From a bacterium D16-56 (GTDB lineage: Bacteria; Bacillota; Clostridia; Lachnospirales; Lachnospiraceae): DNA of 64,000 nt. Position numbers and translations under genes: made by a program. Location of the stretch: positions 62,001-126,000 of the forward strand of contig RAYY01000005.1 of the NCBI GenBank assembly GCA_003611875.1, given 5' to 3'. The notes under the pieces are model-generated. The model was not told the DNA's origin and searched no databases. It worked only from the letters and a program-made list of their open reading frames with translations. Positions 1 through 8,313 of the stretch are shown one piece after another (position 1 is the stretch's first letter; the number at the start of each line of letters is the position of its first letter).

Positions 1-447
1 CAGCAGCCCGGCATTGCCGGCTGCAGAGGAGGAAAGCTCCAAACCAATCAAAGCCACCACCGGTCCCATGGCTGCCGGCGGAAGTACCACGTCAATCCAG
101 TCTGTGCCGAACTTATACACAATCAGGGCCAGGATACAGCCGCATAATCCTACTGCCACAAAGCCTCCCAGGGCATATTCGTAGCCCCAGTTTTGAATCA
201 CGATCCCTGCCGGCGCAAGGAAAGCAAAGCTGGAACCAAGATAGGCCGGCGCCTTGCCCTTTGTCACAAGAATGAAAAGCAAGGTTCCGATTCCGTTCAT
301 GAAAAGTACAATGGCCGGACTGATTCCAAAGAGAAAGGGCACCAGCACAGACGCGCCGAACATGGCAAACATATGCTGAATGCTGAGTGGCGCTAAAAGC
401 TGAAGGGGTACCTTTTCTTCTACCTGTATGATACGTTTTGTTCCCAT
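1..447 (-). CDS. uraA: Uracil permease / nucleobase transporter, N-terminal part (runs off window)
   Basis: Reading the complement from the ATG at 447 gives an open frame of 149 codons to the window edge with no stop. The protein starts MGTKRIIQVEEKVPLQLL and continues with SIQHMFAMFGASVLVPFLFG, the hallmark opening of the NCS2 uracil/xanthine permease family, followed by several hydrophobic segments. These carriers import uracil with protons across the cytoplasmic membrane. A strong GCAGGAGGAG ribosome site sits just upstream (451-460). The stop of a chemoreceptor gene lies only 19 nt upstream, so the two are probably co-transcribed. The upp gene near 21 kb would use the imported uracil. The family call is firm; uracil rather than xanthine is inferred from the N-terminal sequence only. 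Confidence 0.85.
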   Translation of the reverse strand, partial: MGTKRIIQVEEKVPLQLLAPLSIQHMFAMFGASVLVPFLFGISPAIVLFMNGIGTLLFILVTKGKAPAYLGSSFAFLAPAGIVIQNWGYEYALGGFVAVGLCGCILALIVYKFGTDWIDVVLPPAAMGPVVALIGLELSSSAAGNAGLL

Positions 448-466
448 AAGCTCCTCCTGCAGACGA

Positions 467-2149
467 TCAGTGTCTTCTCAGCCGGAATTTCTGTACAGAC
501 ACCCTCATTTCCTCTGCCTGCAGATTCAGATCTCTTGCCGACCTTGCCGACTTTTCTGCTGTGGCCGCATTGGTCTGCACTACATTGGAAATCTGGTCCA
601 TGCCTTCTGTAAGCTGCGCCAGAGACTCTGCCTGCTCAATGGCAGAATCCGCAATACGTCCCACCAGGTCTGTGGACCGCTTAGCCCCCATCACTCCCGT
701 GGAAAGAGACTGTGTGGTATCGTTGGACAATGCTGTCCCATGCTCCACCAGCTTCATGGAAGCTTCGATCAGCTTTGTAATATCCTTTGCCGCTATGGAG
801 CTCTTGGTGGCAAGGCTCTGGACCTCATCTGCCACCACGGCAAAGCCCTTGCCGGCAGCTCCTGCCCTGGCTGCCTCCACCGCTGCATTCAATGCCAAAA
901 TATTGGTCTGGAAGGAGATATCTTCAATGGTTTTGATAATGCCGCTGATCTGCCGGGAGGATTTGGAGATGTCCTCCATGGCGCTGGTAAGCTGCTCCAT
1001 TTTCTGATTGCAGGCAGTAAGCTGTTCTGCGGCATCGATGGAACTCTGCTTCGCATCCTTGGCATCCTCAGAGGTCTGACGCACCTGCTCGGAAAGCCCC
1101 TGAATGCTTGCCGAAAGCTCCTCTACTGCCGACGCCTGCTGTACGGCCCCGTTAGACAATACCTCGGCATCAGATGCCATCTGCTCCGACTCCAGAGACA
1201 CATTCCCGGATGCTTGGTTGATCTGGGACAATGCACGGTTTAAGGAATCCAGGATCTGTCCCATGGCCTTCTGAATGGGACGGAATTCGCCCCGGTAATC
1301 ATTGCCGATGGTCAAATCCATCTTCCCTTCTGCCATCTGGGCCAGCTTGGTATCAATATCCTGAATATACTTTTTCAGCTCCTGCTTGGTCTCATAAATG
1401 GACTGCACCAGCATGCCAATCTCTGAGGTATCCGGCTGCAGAGGAAAATCGGCAGAAAGATTGCCCTGGGAAATCTCCCCCATCTGATCGCGAATCACGA
1501 AAATCGGCTTTAAAAGCTTCTTTTTTGTCACGGACATCACAATAATCTGCATTAAAGCCACAACGACCATGGATAAAAAGATCAGTGCCCGCACAATTTC
1601 TGACTGCAGCTTCAGGCTCTTGACCTTCTGGGAGGTTCTTTTGTCCAGGGCAGACAGAAACTGGTCCTTTAAAGCATTGATCTTTGTGATGGAATTTTGG
1701 TAGTCAGCCCCATACACATAATCAATCGCTTCCTGCAGGTTCCCCTGCTTTACGCTCTCCATGGCATTCTCCTCTAAGGGAACCAGCTGGTTGGAAAGGG
1801 CGGACATCTCATCGATCATGGCCTGTTCGCTGGAGGTAATTCCGATCTCCTGCATGGCAGCGACTCCGATCTCCCGGTTCTTCAAGTTGTTGACCTCATC
1901 AAAGTAATTGTTGTAATGGGTCAGGTTGCCGGTGGCAGAATAGGCTCTCACATCTGCCGTCAGAGAGGAGGAACCGTTCATAAACCGGTTGGCATTATAG
2001 GTCAGATCGAACCGCTCCTCATTTGCCTGGCTGAGCTGACTGCTCACACTGCTGTAAAAACATAAAAACACCACCATCAACAGTAAGGTCAGCATGGAAA
2101 TTCCGTTTAAGATCAAGGTCAGCTTTGATAGATTCATTGCTTTTTTCAT
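467..2149 (-). CDS. Methyl-accepting chemotaxis protein
   Basis: A transmembrane chemoreceptor of 560 residues. The start MKKAMNLSK at 2149 is preferred over one 12 codons upstream because AAAGGAG lies 8 nt before it. Transmembrane helix 1 is at about residues 8-32, an all-helical extracellular sensor at 33-186 (four-helix-bundle type by look), helix 2 at 187-208, then HAMP and a long cytoplasmic coiled coil. The conserved signalling tip is clear: [19 protein letters not shown] followed by [11 protein letters not shown]. Such proteins control CheA. No che or flagellar genes are in the window. It sits 19 nt upstream of the uracil permease, which hints at, but does not prove, a link to pyrimidine sensing. 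No PAS, Cache or CZB motif is seen. Confidence 0.9.
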   Translation of the reverse strand: MKKAMNLSKLTLILNGISMLTLLLMVVFLCFYSSVSSQLSQANEERFDLTYNANRFMNGSSSLTADVRAYSATGNLTHYNNYFDEVNNLKNREIGVAAMQEIGITSSEQAMIDEMSALSNQLVPLEENAMESVKQGNLQEAIDYVYGADYQNSITKINALKDQFLSALDKRTSQKVKSLKLQSEIVRALIFLSMVVVALMQIIVMSVTKKKLLKPIFVIRDQMGEISQGNLSADFPLQPDTSEIGMLVQSIYETKQELKKYIQDIDTKLAQMAEGKMDLTIGNDYRGEFRPIQKAMGQILDSLNRALSQINQASGNVSLESEQMASDAEVLSNGAVQQASAVEELSASIQGLSEQVRQTSEDAKDAKQSSIDAAEQLTACNQKMEQLTSAMEDISKSSRQISGIIKTIEDISFQTNILALNAAVEAARAGAAGKGFAVVADEVQSLATKSSIAAKDITKLIEASMKLVEHGTALSNDTTQSLSTGVMGAKRSTDLVGRIADSAIEQAESLAQLTEGMDQISNVVQTNAATAEKSARSARDLNLQAEEMRVSVQKFRLRRH

Positions 2150-2217
2150 CTTGGATACTCCTTTCAGTATGTGGCGGCGCTGCAATGATTACCAGCATAC
2201 TCTTCATATTATTTTTT

Positions 2218-2246
2218 ATTGTACAAAAAAAATCAAAAAATAGCAA
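2218..2246 (-). promoter_or_regulatory. Candidate promoter of the chemoreceptor-uracil permease pair
   Basis: On the minus strand TTGCTA (2241-2246) is followed after exactly 17 nt by TACAAT (2218-2223), about 70 nt upstream of the chemoreceptor start. The spacer is almost pure T. The match is to the vegetative sigma consensus only; no sigma-28 motif is present. Confidence 0.5.
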
Positions 2247-2286
2247 TACAAATTGTCAAAAACTCAAGTTCCGCTTGTTCCTCCAT

Positions 2287-2820
2287 TTACTCCCTGCTCT
2301 CTAAATCTTTCTCAATCGCTTCCAGATAATGTACCAGAATGTCCCGATGAGCCCGTACCTGAAAGGCTTTGTCTACCTCCTCATAAGTAAAACTTTTTCT
2401 GCCCCCCGCCCTCATCCGCATCCAGAACCGGTGCAGATCCGCAAAAGGCAGATAATAGATCTCATCCTCTCCGGTAAAATGCAGCAAAATAAAAGCGATC
2501 CCTCCCTGCTCCTCAAACTCCTTCATAAAATGAATCTGATGCTCATGGACATTCTGCAGGGGAAAGGTTCTTGCCGCACATTCCTTGGCGTCAAAGCACA
2601 CCGGGATTCCCTGAACCGCTCCAATATAATCCACGGTGCTCTTCTGGTCAAAATATGCCAGGGTAATGTGCCGGCTCTCCTTGTCAATGGTAATCGGCGT
2701 AATCGGCGTGGGGACCTTTTGGATCAGCGCCAGCTTTTTTTCCCGGTAAACGGCATTGCTGTGATTGATCATGTCCTCCAAGGTGGATCCTCTTAACCCT
2801 CTGCTTTTCCATGTTCCCAT
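2287..2820 (-). CDS. recU: Holliday junction resolvase RecU
   Basis: A 177-residue protein with the RecU signature: a GLRGSTLEDMINHSNAVY start, the KVPTPI motif, and the nuclease core STVDYIG ... VCFDAKEC, where the aspartates and lysine of the PD-(D/E)xK-like site are visible. RecU resolves four-way junctions during recombination and repair in Firmicutes. The length is slightly short of the usual 190-210, mostly at the N-terminus. Its start lies 28 nt inside the end of clpA and has no good ribosome site, so translation is probably coupled to clpA. Pairing of recU with clpA rather than with a penicillin-binding protein gene, as in Bacillus, is unusual. Confidence 0.88.
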   Translation of the reverse strand: MGTWKSRGLRGSTLEDMINHSNAVYREKKLALIQKVPTPITPITIDKESRHITLAYFDQKSTVDYIGAVQGIPVCFDAKECAARTFPLQNVHEHQIHFMKEFEEQGGIAFILLHFTGEDEIYYLPFADLHRFWMRMRAGGRKSFTYEEVDKAFQVRAHRDILVHYLEAIEKDLESRE

Positions 2821-5237
2821 AGCTTTACAACCAGCTTTCCTTCCTCTGTATCCAGGATACAGCTTCCGCCCTTTTTTAATTTTCCAAACAGCAGCAGCTC
2901 TGCCAGGAGAGGCTTGATCTCCCCGGCAATAACCCGGTCAATCTCCCTGGCTCCGTATTCTCTGGTGATTCCCGCCTGCTTTACCTGGGCTGCTGCCTCC
3001 TTTGTCACCTCCAGCTTTACCTTCCGTCCTTTCAGCCTTTCTGAAAGCTGCTGCAGCTTTTTGGCCGTGATCTGTCCTGCCATCTCCTCATCCATTCCCC
3101 GAAACAGCACGATCTTGCTCAAACGGTTGCGGAACTCAGGCTGAAAGGTCTTCTTCACCGCTGCATCCAGGGCATCCATATTCATGGTTTCCCCGCCAAA
3201 GCCAATGCGTCCCTTTCCGATCTGTGCTGCCCCTGCGTTGGAGGTCATGATCAAAATAATATTTCGAAAATCAGCCTTTCTTCCTTGATTGTCCGTCAGG
3301 GTAGCATAATCCATCACCTGCAGAAGCACATTAAAAATATCCGGATGTGCCTTCTCTATCTCATCCAGCAAAAGCACTCCATGAGGGTGGCGGCGTATCT
3401 GTTCTGTCAGAATCCCCCCCTCATCATATCCCACATAGCCGGCAGGAGACCCGATCAGCTTTGCCACCGTATGCTTTTCCGCGTACTCGCTCATGTCAAA
3501 GCGGATAAAGGAAACTCCCAGCTCCTGGGCCAGGACCTTGGAAAGCTCTGTCTTGCCTACCCCGGTAGGGCCTACAAACAGGAAGGATGCCACCGGCTTA
3601 TTCTCCTCATTCAGCCCTGCCCTGGAGAATTTCACGGCATTCGTCACTTGCGCCACGGCTTCATCCTGCCCGAAAATCTGAGACTTGAGATGAGTTTCCA
3701 GGGAAGCAAGCTTTTCCGTTTCTTCCTTTTCCACGGTTTGTACCGGAATATTGCAGGTCTTTGCCAGCACCTGCTCGATCAGCCCCTTGCCCACGGTCTG
3801 CCGCTTTTGATCCAGGGGATGAAGGCTGCGGTAAGCTCCTGCCTCGTCCATCAAATCAATGGCCTTGTCCGGAAGAAAACGCTCATTGATAAAACGGCTG
3901 CTGAGCTCTACTGCATGCTCCAGCGCCCCGGCTCCGTATTTGACGCCGTGATATTTTTCATAGCCGGATTGAAGGCCCTTTAAAATCCTTACGGTTTCTG
4001 CCTTGGTAGGCTCCTTAATATCCACATTCTGAAATCTTCTTACCAGGCTCTTATTTTTAGAAAAATATTTCTTGTATTCCTCATAGGTGGTGGCTCCGAT
4101 AAACCGGATAAACCCAGACCCCATGTAGGGCTTTAACAGATTTGCCGCGTCTAAGCTTCCTCCTCCGGTTGATCCTGCCCCCACAAGATTGTGGATCTCG
4201 TCCAAATAAAGGATCGGGTCCTCCTCCTCCATAAGCCCTTCTATAATTTCTTTAAACCGTTTTTCAAAATCGCCCCGGTACTGGGTTCCTGCCAGCAGCC
4301 CGCCCACATCCAGGGAATAGAGATGGGCTCTGATAAGAGGCTCCGGCACATCCTTTTTCGCCAAACGCCGTGCCAGGCCGTAAGCAATGGCGGTCTTTCC
4401 CACCCCTGGTTCTCCAATGTGAAGCACATTATTCTTGTCCTTCCGGCATAAGATCTGAATGGTCCGCTCCAGCTCCTCCTCTCTGCCGATCAGCGGATTC
4501 TTGATACTGCTGGTCTCATTCATATCCTCCACAAAAAACATCCACCTGGGCTTGCCGAAAAGCATACCGTGCTTGTTTAGAAAATCATCCTCCTCATCGT
4601 CTCCAAATTCGTCGTCAAGCCAGTCTGCAATGTCTTCCGGATCTTCCCCGTCCTGTTTTGCAGCGCTTTCCTTGTCTGAATCCTTTGTCCCGTTGCTGTC
4701 TGGCTCCTGTTTTTCTGATCCCGGTTTTCCCGGCTCCTGCTTTCCCGGCCCCTGCCTTATGCCTGGATTCTTTCCCGGTCCGGCGCTGTTCTCCTGCGCT
4801 TTGCCCCGTTCCTCTGCCAGGCTTTTACGGGACAGCTCCCCCAGCAGCTCTACCATGTCAACCTCCTGTACATTGAGGAAATATACCCCATAAGAATCCC
4901 TCAGACTCAGGATGGCTGATAAGAGATGGCTCACTCCCACTGCCGCCCGATTGCTGGACATTGCCTGTCCTGTGGCCAGATAAAGAACCCGCTCTGTATC
5001 TGTCGTCAGGTGAAGCTCATCATCCCTTGCACTTTCGGCATGCTCATCCAAAAAGCTAAGAAGATCTGCCCGAAGCCTTTTGATCTCTCCCCCGCCTATT
5101 ACAAATTCTCTGGAAAATTTCTCATCATACGTCATGCCGTAAACCAAATGCTCCGGCATAAAATAGCGGTGCCGTTTCTCCTTGACCAGCCTCACCGCAC
5201 GCTCCATCACCATCTGCATATTTCTAGTAAATTCCAT
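2793..5237 (-). CDS. clpA: ATP-dependent Clp protease ATP-binding subunit, ClpA type
   Basis: An 814-residue double-AAA+ unfoldase. It has an N-terminal Clp repeat domain (about 1-145), a long low-complexity linker rich in G, K, P, E and D (about 145-225), first AAA with Walker A GEPGVGKT, and second AAA with GPTGVGKT and the sensor/arginine-finger helices. The RIGFGG segment corresponds to the IGF loop that docks on ClpP, so it should feed substrates to the protease. No M-domain coiled coil typical of ClpC is visible, which supports ClpA. The adaptor clpS lies directly upstream and recU overlaps the 3' end. The acidic and proline-rich linker is longer than in enterobacterial ClpA. No clpP is in the window. 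Confidence 0.9.
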   Translation of the reverse strand: MEFTRNMQMVMERAVRLVKEKRHRYFMPEHLVYGMTYDEKFSREFVIGGGEIKRLRADLLSFLDEHAESARDDELHLTTDTERVLYLATGQAMSSNRAAVGVSHLLSAILSLRDSYGVYFLNVQEVDMVELLGELSRKSLAEERGKAQENSAGPGKNPGIRQGPGKQEPGKPGSEKQEPDSNGTKDSDKESAAKQDGEDPEDIADWLDDEFGDDEEDDFLNKHGMLFGKPRWMFFVEDMNETSSIKNPLIGREEELERTIQILCRKDKNNVLHIGEPGVGKTAIAYGLARRLAKKDVPEPLIRAHLYSLDVGGLLAGTQYRGDFEKRFKEIIEGLMEEEDPILYLDEIHNLVGAGSTGGGSLDAANLLKPYMGSGFIRFIGATTYEEYKKYFSKNKSLVRRFQNVDIKEPTKAETVRILKGLQSGYEKYHGVKYGAGALEHAVELSSRFINERFLPDKAIDLMDEAGAYRSLHPLDQKRQTVGKGLIEQVLAKTCNIPVQTVEKEETEKLASLETHLKSQIFGQDEAVAQVTNAVKFSRAGLNEENKPVASFLFVGPTGVGKTELSKVLAQELGVSFIRFDMSEYAEKHTVAKLIGSPAGYVGYDEGGILTEQIRRHPHGVLLLDEIEKAHPDIFNVLLQVMDYATLTDNQGRKADFRNIILIMTSNAGAAQIGKGRIGFGGETMNMDALDAAVKKTFQPEFRNRLSKIVLFRGMDEEMAGQITAKKLQQLSERLKGRKVKLEVTKEAAAQVKQAGITREYGAREIDRVIAGEIKPLLAELLLFGKLKKGGSCILDTEEGKLVVKLWEHGKAEG

Positions 5238-5295
5238 CTTGTTATCCTGTCCTTTGTCTATCTCTGTCCGTCATTTTCGTATACCTGCGCAAGCT

Positions 5296-5598
5296 TTAAG
5301 GGGCGCAGACTGCCTCCGCCTTGAGAGGGTATCCCTCCTGACGCGCCATCTGCATCACTTCCTCTGCCTTGGTGTTGGCAATATCCCTGGGGTATTCTCC
5401 AGCCACTGCAGAGCTGCCTGTGTGAATGCTCATCATAATTGCCGTCGCCTCCTGCTCCTCCTTGTCAAAAACCTGCATTAATACCTTTACCACAAAGTCC
5501 ATGGGGGTAAAATCATCATTATAAATCACAACCTGATAATGTTTAGGAATTTTTATACGATTCTTTGTATCCCCTTTGATCCATTCCTTTATTGCCAT
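5296..5598 (-). CDS. clpS: ClpS adaptor for N-end-rule substrates
   Basis: About 100 residues. The core YQVVIYNDDFTPMDFVVKVL is the classic ClpS motif that contacts the ClpA N-domain and N-degron side chains, followed by a histidine and alanine-rich helix (SIHTGSSAVAGEY) near the degron pocket. ClpS delivers proteins with bulky N-terminal residues to ClpAP. I chose the start MAIKEW at 5598, which has GGAAAGGA about 11 nt upstream; the open frame extends 28 codons further but that segment shows no family similarity. It precedes clpA by 58 nt on the same strand, giving a clpS-clpA-recU operon. Confidence 0.88.
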   Translation of the reverse strand: MAIKEWIKGDTKNRIKIPKHYQVVIYNDDFTPMDFVVKVLMQVFDKEEQEATAIMMSIHTGSSAVAGEYPRDIANTKAEEVMQMARQEGYPLKAEAVCAP

Positions 5599-5746
5599 CT
5601 CACAATCCATCCTTTCCGCTATCCTATAGCTGCTATGAAATAGACAGGCTCTTTCCGTCTGCCATGCGCCAGACATTTCCATACAAGTTCTCCTGTCCGT
5701 TCAGAATCAAAATATAGCTTCCATCCTTTCATCTTCCTTTCTTTTT

Positions 5747-6472
5747 CTATGAGCCTGCTCTCTCCATCTGGAAAAATACACCTTCATAGTAGACCCACAG
5801 ACTGTCCTGTCCTCCTGTAAAGAAATACTTTCCAAAGCACTCATTCAAATCTGAAATGATTCCCTCTGCCATCCTTGTATTCTCCCCCTGCCAATCCGAC
5901 AAATCCACACCATATCCATCCAGGATCTCATCCAATGTAAGGAATGTAAACTCATATCCAAAGTTCTCTGTTTCCATCAAAGACCCGTTCTGCAAAAAAC
6001 GATCCTCATAGTAGGCAACCTGTTCCTTGAGAAGCACTTGGATCTCCTGGTCGGACAGGGCGCTGACATTACAGGACTGATAATCCTTTACCTTCCAGAC
6101 GCCGTAAAAGGAAGATGGCTGAAGCTCTGCCTGATCTGCTTTCTCTAAAGCAGATTCGGCTTGCGGTTTGTCTTCTTGGCCGGTCTCTGACTGACTGGTC
6201 TTTGTCTGACGGATCTCTTCCTGGCTGGTCTCTCCCTGGCTGGTCTCTCCCTGGCTGATCTCTCCCTGGCTGGTCTCTCCCTGACCGGCCTCTGTCGGTT
6301 CCAAAGGGATCTCCGTTCTCTCCGTCTCATGCTCCTCTGCGGCTGCATCTTCATTCAGGACAATGGCATTTGTCTGCAAATTCTCACGTTCCTCTGTTTT
6401 GTCCTGCTCTTTACAGCCGCTCAGATTCAAAAGCAGACTTCCGCACAGCATTACAAAAAAATATCGTTTCAT
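5747..6472 (-). CDS. Lipoprotein with Gln/Glu/Thr/Ser pentapeptide repeats
   Basis: A predicted lipoprotein of 241 residues: MKRYFFVMLCGSLLLNLSGC is a signal peptide with a lipobox ending at the Cys. The start at 6472 has AGGAGG 9 nt upstream. After the Cys comes a hydrophilic stalk with tandem GETSQ/GEISQ-like pentapeptides (about residues 65-110), then a globular C-terminal domain of about 120 residues with FYGVWKVKDYQSCNVSALS and a terminal WVYYEGVFFQMERAG. The YGVW opening recalls small secreted domains that follow lipoprotein linkers, but I do not recognise the family and assign no function. It lies between clpS and the divergent MATE gene. Confidence 0.7.
   Translation of the reverse strand: MKRYFFVMLCGSLLLNLSGCKEQDKTEERENLQTNAIVLNEDAAAEEHETERTEIPLEPTEAGQGETSQGEISQGETSQGETSQEEIRQTKTSQSETGQEDKPQAESALEKADQAELQPSSFYGVWKVKDYQSCNVSALSDQEIQVLLKEQVAYYEDRFLQNGSLMETENFGYEFTFLTLDEILDGYGVDLSDWQGENTRMAEGIISDLNECFGKYFFTGGQDSLWVYYEGVFFQMERAGS
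6218..6300 (-). repeat. 15-bp tandem repeats coding for GETSQ-like pentapeptides
   Basis: The plus strand shows repeated ctggctggtctctcc units in register with the lipoprotein frame, about five copies with a few substitutions. Such repeats can vary in number by slippage and would lengthen or shorten the surface stalk. Confidence 0.75.
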
Positions 6473-6598
6473 GTTCACGTTCCTCCTAAATTTAAACCCA
6501 TATCAAGTATGCCACAACCCCATAATCATTTCAATATATTCTTGTAATACTCTGCCTTCATTTATAAAAAAGAATACTAAAAAAACCAAATTTCGCTC

Positions 6599-6629
6599 TT
6601 GACTCTATAATAATTATAGAGTTTATGAT
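6599..6629 (+). promoter_or_regulatory. MATE promoter with palindromic operator in a 19-nt spacer
   Basis: TTGACT (6599-6604) and TATGAT (6624-6629) are separated by 19 nt. A perfect 21-nt palindrome (10+1+10, positions 6602-6622, core CTATAATAATTATAG) fills the spacer and overlaps the -35. An over-long spacer carrying a palindrome is the hallmark of promoters activated by MerR-family regulators, which untwist the DNA. A MerR-type gene lies at 10860. The geometry is seen directly; the regulator is inferred. Confidence 0.65.
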
Positions 6630-6661
6630 ACCATAGAGACGAACCAACGGGAGGAATTTTT

Positions 6662-8050
6662 ATGGAAAAGAATCTGACAAGCGGCAGTGTATTAAAAACA
6701 GTCCTTCAATTTTCGCTGCCTTTTTTGTTATCCTACTTTTTGCAGACCCTGTATGGCATGGCTGATTTGTTCATTATCGGACAATTTAACGGCGTTGACA
6801 GTACCACGGCTGTTTCCATCGGAAGCCAGGTCATGCATATGCTGACTGTCATGATCGTCGGACTTGCCATGGGTGCAACCGTGCTGATCGGCCGTGCCGT
6901 CGGCTCACAACAACAAGAACAGGCTGCCCGTGTCATCGGCAACACGGTTACCCTGTTTATGACACTGTCCCTTTTGCTGATGGCAGGTCTTCTCTTTGCC
7001 GTAAAGCCCATTACAGCCATCATGTCCACTCCTGCCGAAGCGGTCTTTGGCACGGTTTCCTATCTGACGGTCTGCTTTCTGGGCATTCCGTTTATTACTG
7101 CCTATAATATTATCAGCTCTGTTTTTCGCGGAATGGGAGATTCCAAGAGTCCGATGTATTTTATTGCCGTGGCCTGCGCCGCCAATATTCTCCTGGATTA
7201 TCTCTTTATCGGAGTGCTGGGACTCCATGCGGCCGGCGCGGCACTTGGCACAACCTTGTCCCAGACCATCAGCGTGATCACGGCCATGGCTGTCATATGT
7301 AAGCGGAAAACAGGGATAAAGCTTACAAGAAGGGATTTCCTTCCCCATAGAGAAACCATGGAGGGATTGTTAAAAATCGGTATTCCCGTTTCTTTGCAGG
7401 AAGGGTTTATCCAGATTTCTTTTATTGTGATCACGGTCATTGCCAATAAACGGGGACTGAACGACGCAGCGGCAGTAGGGATTGTGGAAAAGCTGATCGG
7501 AATCATGTTTCTGATTCCCTCTACCATGCTTTCCACGGTATCTGCCCTCTCATCTCAAAATATCGGCGCAGGAAAACATGACCGGGCCCGTCTGACCCTG
7601 CGCTACGCTGTCCTGATCACAGCCATGTGGGGAATCGCCGCCTCCCTTGTGATGCAGTTTGCCGCAGAATCCTTTGTCAGCCTGTTCGTAGACCAGACCC
7701 AGACAGGCAGCATGCAGGTCATCACACTGGGCGGACAGTATATGCGCGGATATGTATGGGATTGTGTTTTTGCAGGGATTCATTTCAGCTTCAGCGGATA
7801 TTTCTGCGCTTATGGCCTGTCCATGATTCCCTTCCTTCACAATTCCCTTTCCATTATCTGCGCCCGCATTCCGCTGGCTTATCTTTTGTCAAAGCATTTT
7901 ACAGATACGCTTTTTCCCATGGGGCTGTCCTCCCCGGCAGGCTCTCTGCTGTCTGTACTGATCTGTATCGGGGTGTTTATCTGGATGAGAAAGCAGCAGG
8001 CAAAGGAGGATGAAAAGAACAAGATTTCCCCCATACATGCCGGCGCCTGA
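6662..8050 (+). CDS. MATE family efflux transporter
   Basis: A 462-residue integral membrane protein with about 12 hydrophobic segments in two homologous halves. The opening NLTSGSVLKTVLQFSLPFLLSYFLQTLYGMADLFIIGQF is typical of MATE/NorM-DinF-like carriers, including the MADLFIIG signature and a later FRGMGDSKSPM loop. MATE proteins export cationic drugs or metabolites using Na+ or H+ gradients; substrate cannot be told. GGGAGG lies 8 nt before the ATG. The promoter carries a MerR-type palindrome (see 6599-6629). It is followed by a second, differently built MATE gene with its own promoter. Confidence 0.92.
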   Translation: MEKNLTSGSVLKTVLQFSLPFLLSYFLQTLYGMADLFIIGQFNGVDSTTAVSIGSQVMHMLTVMIVGLAMGATVLIGRAVGSQQQEQAARVIGNTVTLFMTLSLLLMAGLLFAVKPITAIMSTPAEAVFGTVSYLTVCFLGIPFITAYNIISSVFRGMGDSKSPMYFIAVACAANILLDYLFIGVLGLHAAGAALGTTLSQTISVITAMAVICKRKTGIKLTRRDFLPHRETMEGLLKIGIPVSLQEGFIQISFIVITVIANKRGLNDAAAVGIVEKLIGIMFLIPSTMLSTVSALSSQNIGAGKHDRARLTLRYAVLITAMWGIAASLVMQFAAESFVSLFVDQTQTGSMQVITLGGQYMRGYVWDCVFAGIHFSFSGYFCAYGLSMIPFLHNSLSIICARIPLAYLLSKHFTDTLFPMGLSSPAGSLLSVLICIGVFIWMRKQQAKEDEKNKISPIHAGA

Positions 8051-8121
8051 CCAAGAAGAGTATGCACAAAAATGATAAGAATTTATTTACTTTTTTTTCC
8101 GTTTTTTAGTGAAAAGAGCCT

Positions 8122-8150
8122 TTGAAAAACCTTTTTATTTTCTCTATAAT
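8122..8150 (+). promoter_or_regulatory. Promoter of the second MATE gene
   Basis: TTGAAA (8122-8127), a 17-nt spacer, then TATAAT (8145-8150). Transcription would begin near 8157, leaving a leader of about 155 nt before the ATG at 8314. Near-consensus and correctly placed. Confidence 0.7.
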
Positions 8151-8259
8151 ATACCGTGACATTAAAAAATAAATACAGTCATTCAACGACACATGTGGTG
8201 CTTGGCACGTAAATCTGATTACGGTACAGAAAGTTATTGCATGTAGGGAAGTTGGATTT

Positions 8260-8298
8260 ATGCGGCACATGCAAGACATGTGCCGTTTTTGTCTGTAA
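8260..8298 (+). CDS. Putative 12-residue leader peptide upstream of the MATE fusion
   Basis: ATG at 8260 opens a 12-codon frame, MRHMQDMCRFCL, ending in TAA at 8296-8298. AGGGAAG lies 8 nt upstream, a usable ribosome site. The frame exactly spans the terminator-like hairpin at 8263-8290 and stops 15 nt before the main ATG. Short frames overlapping an attenuator just ahead of a resistance or efflux gene are known from tet and erm-type regulation, where a stalled or slowed ribosome opens the hairpin. Translation here is inferred. Confidence 0.5.
   Translation: MRHMQDMCRFCL
8263..8290 (+). terminator. Intrinsic terminator (attenuator) in the MATE fusion leader
   Basis: CGGCACATG (8263-8271), loop CAAGA, CATGTGCCG (8277-8285), then five T residues (8286-8290). 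The 9-bp perfect stem plus T-run forms a Rho-independent terminator placed before, not after, a gene. CACATGTG at about 8190-8197 could compete for the same bases as an antiterminator. Confidence 0.7.
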
Positions 8299-8313
8299 AA
8301 CAGGAGGTTATGA

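Noticed and set aside
428..1243. Long plus-strand frame of 271 codons opposite the chemoreceptor gene
   Set aside because: It is Cys/Leu/His-rich with no ribosome site and lies entirely antisense to a gene with clear domains; a mirror of codon bias.
8157..8300. Known riboswitch in the MATE fusion leader (guanidine, THF, ZTP, preQ1 classes considered)
   Set aside because: None of the conserved core sequences of these classes is visible; a leader peptide with an attenuator explains the structure better.
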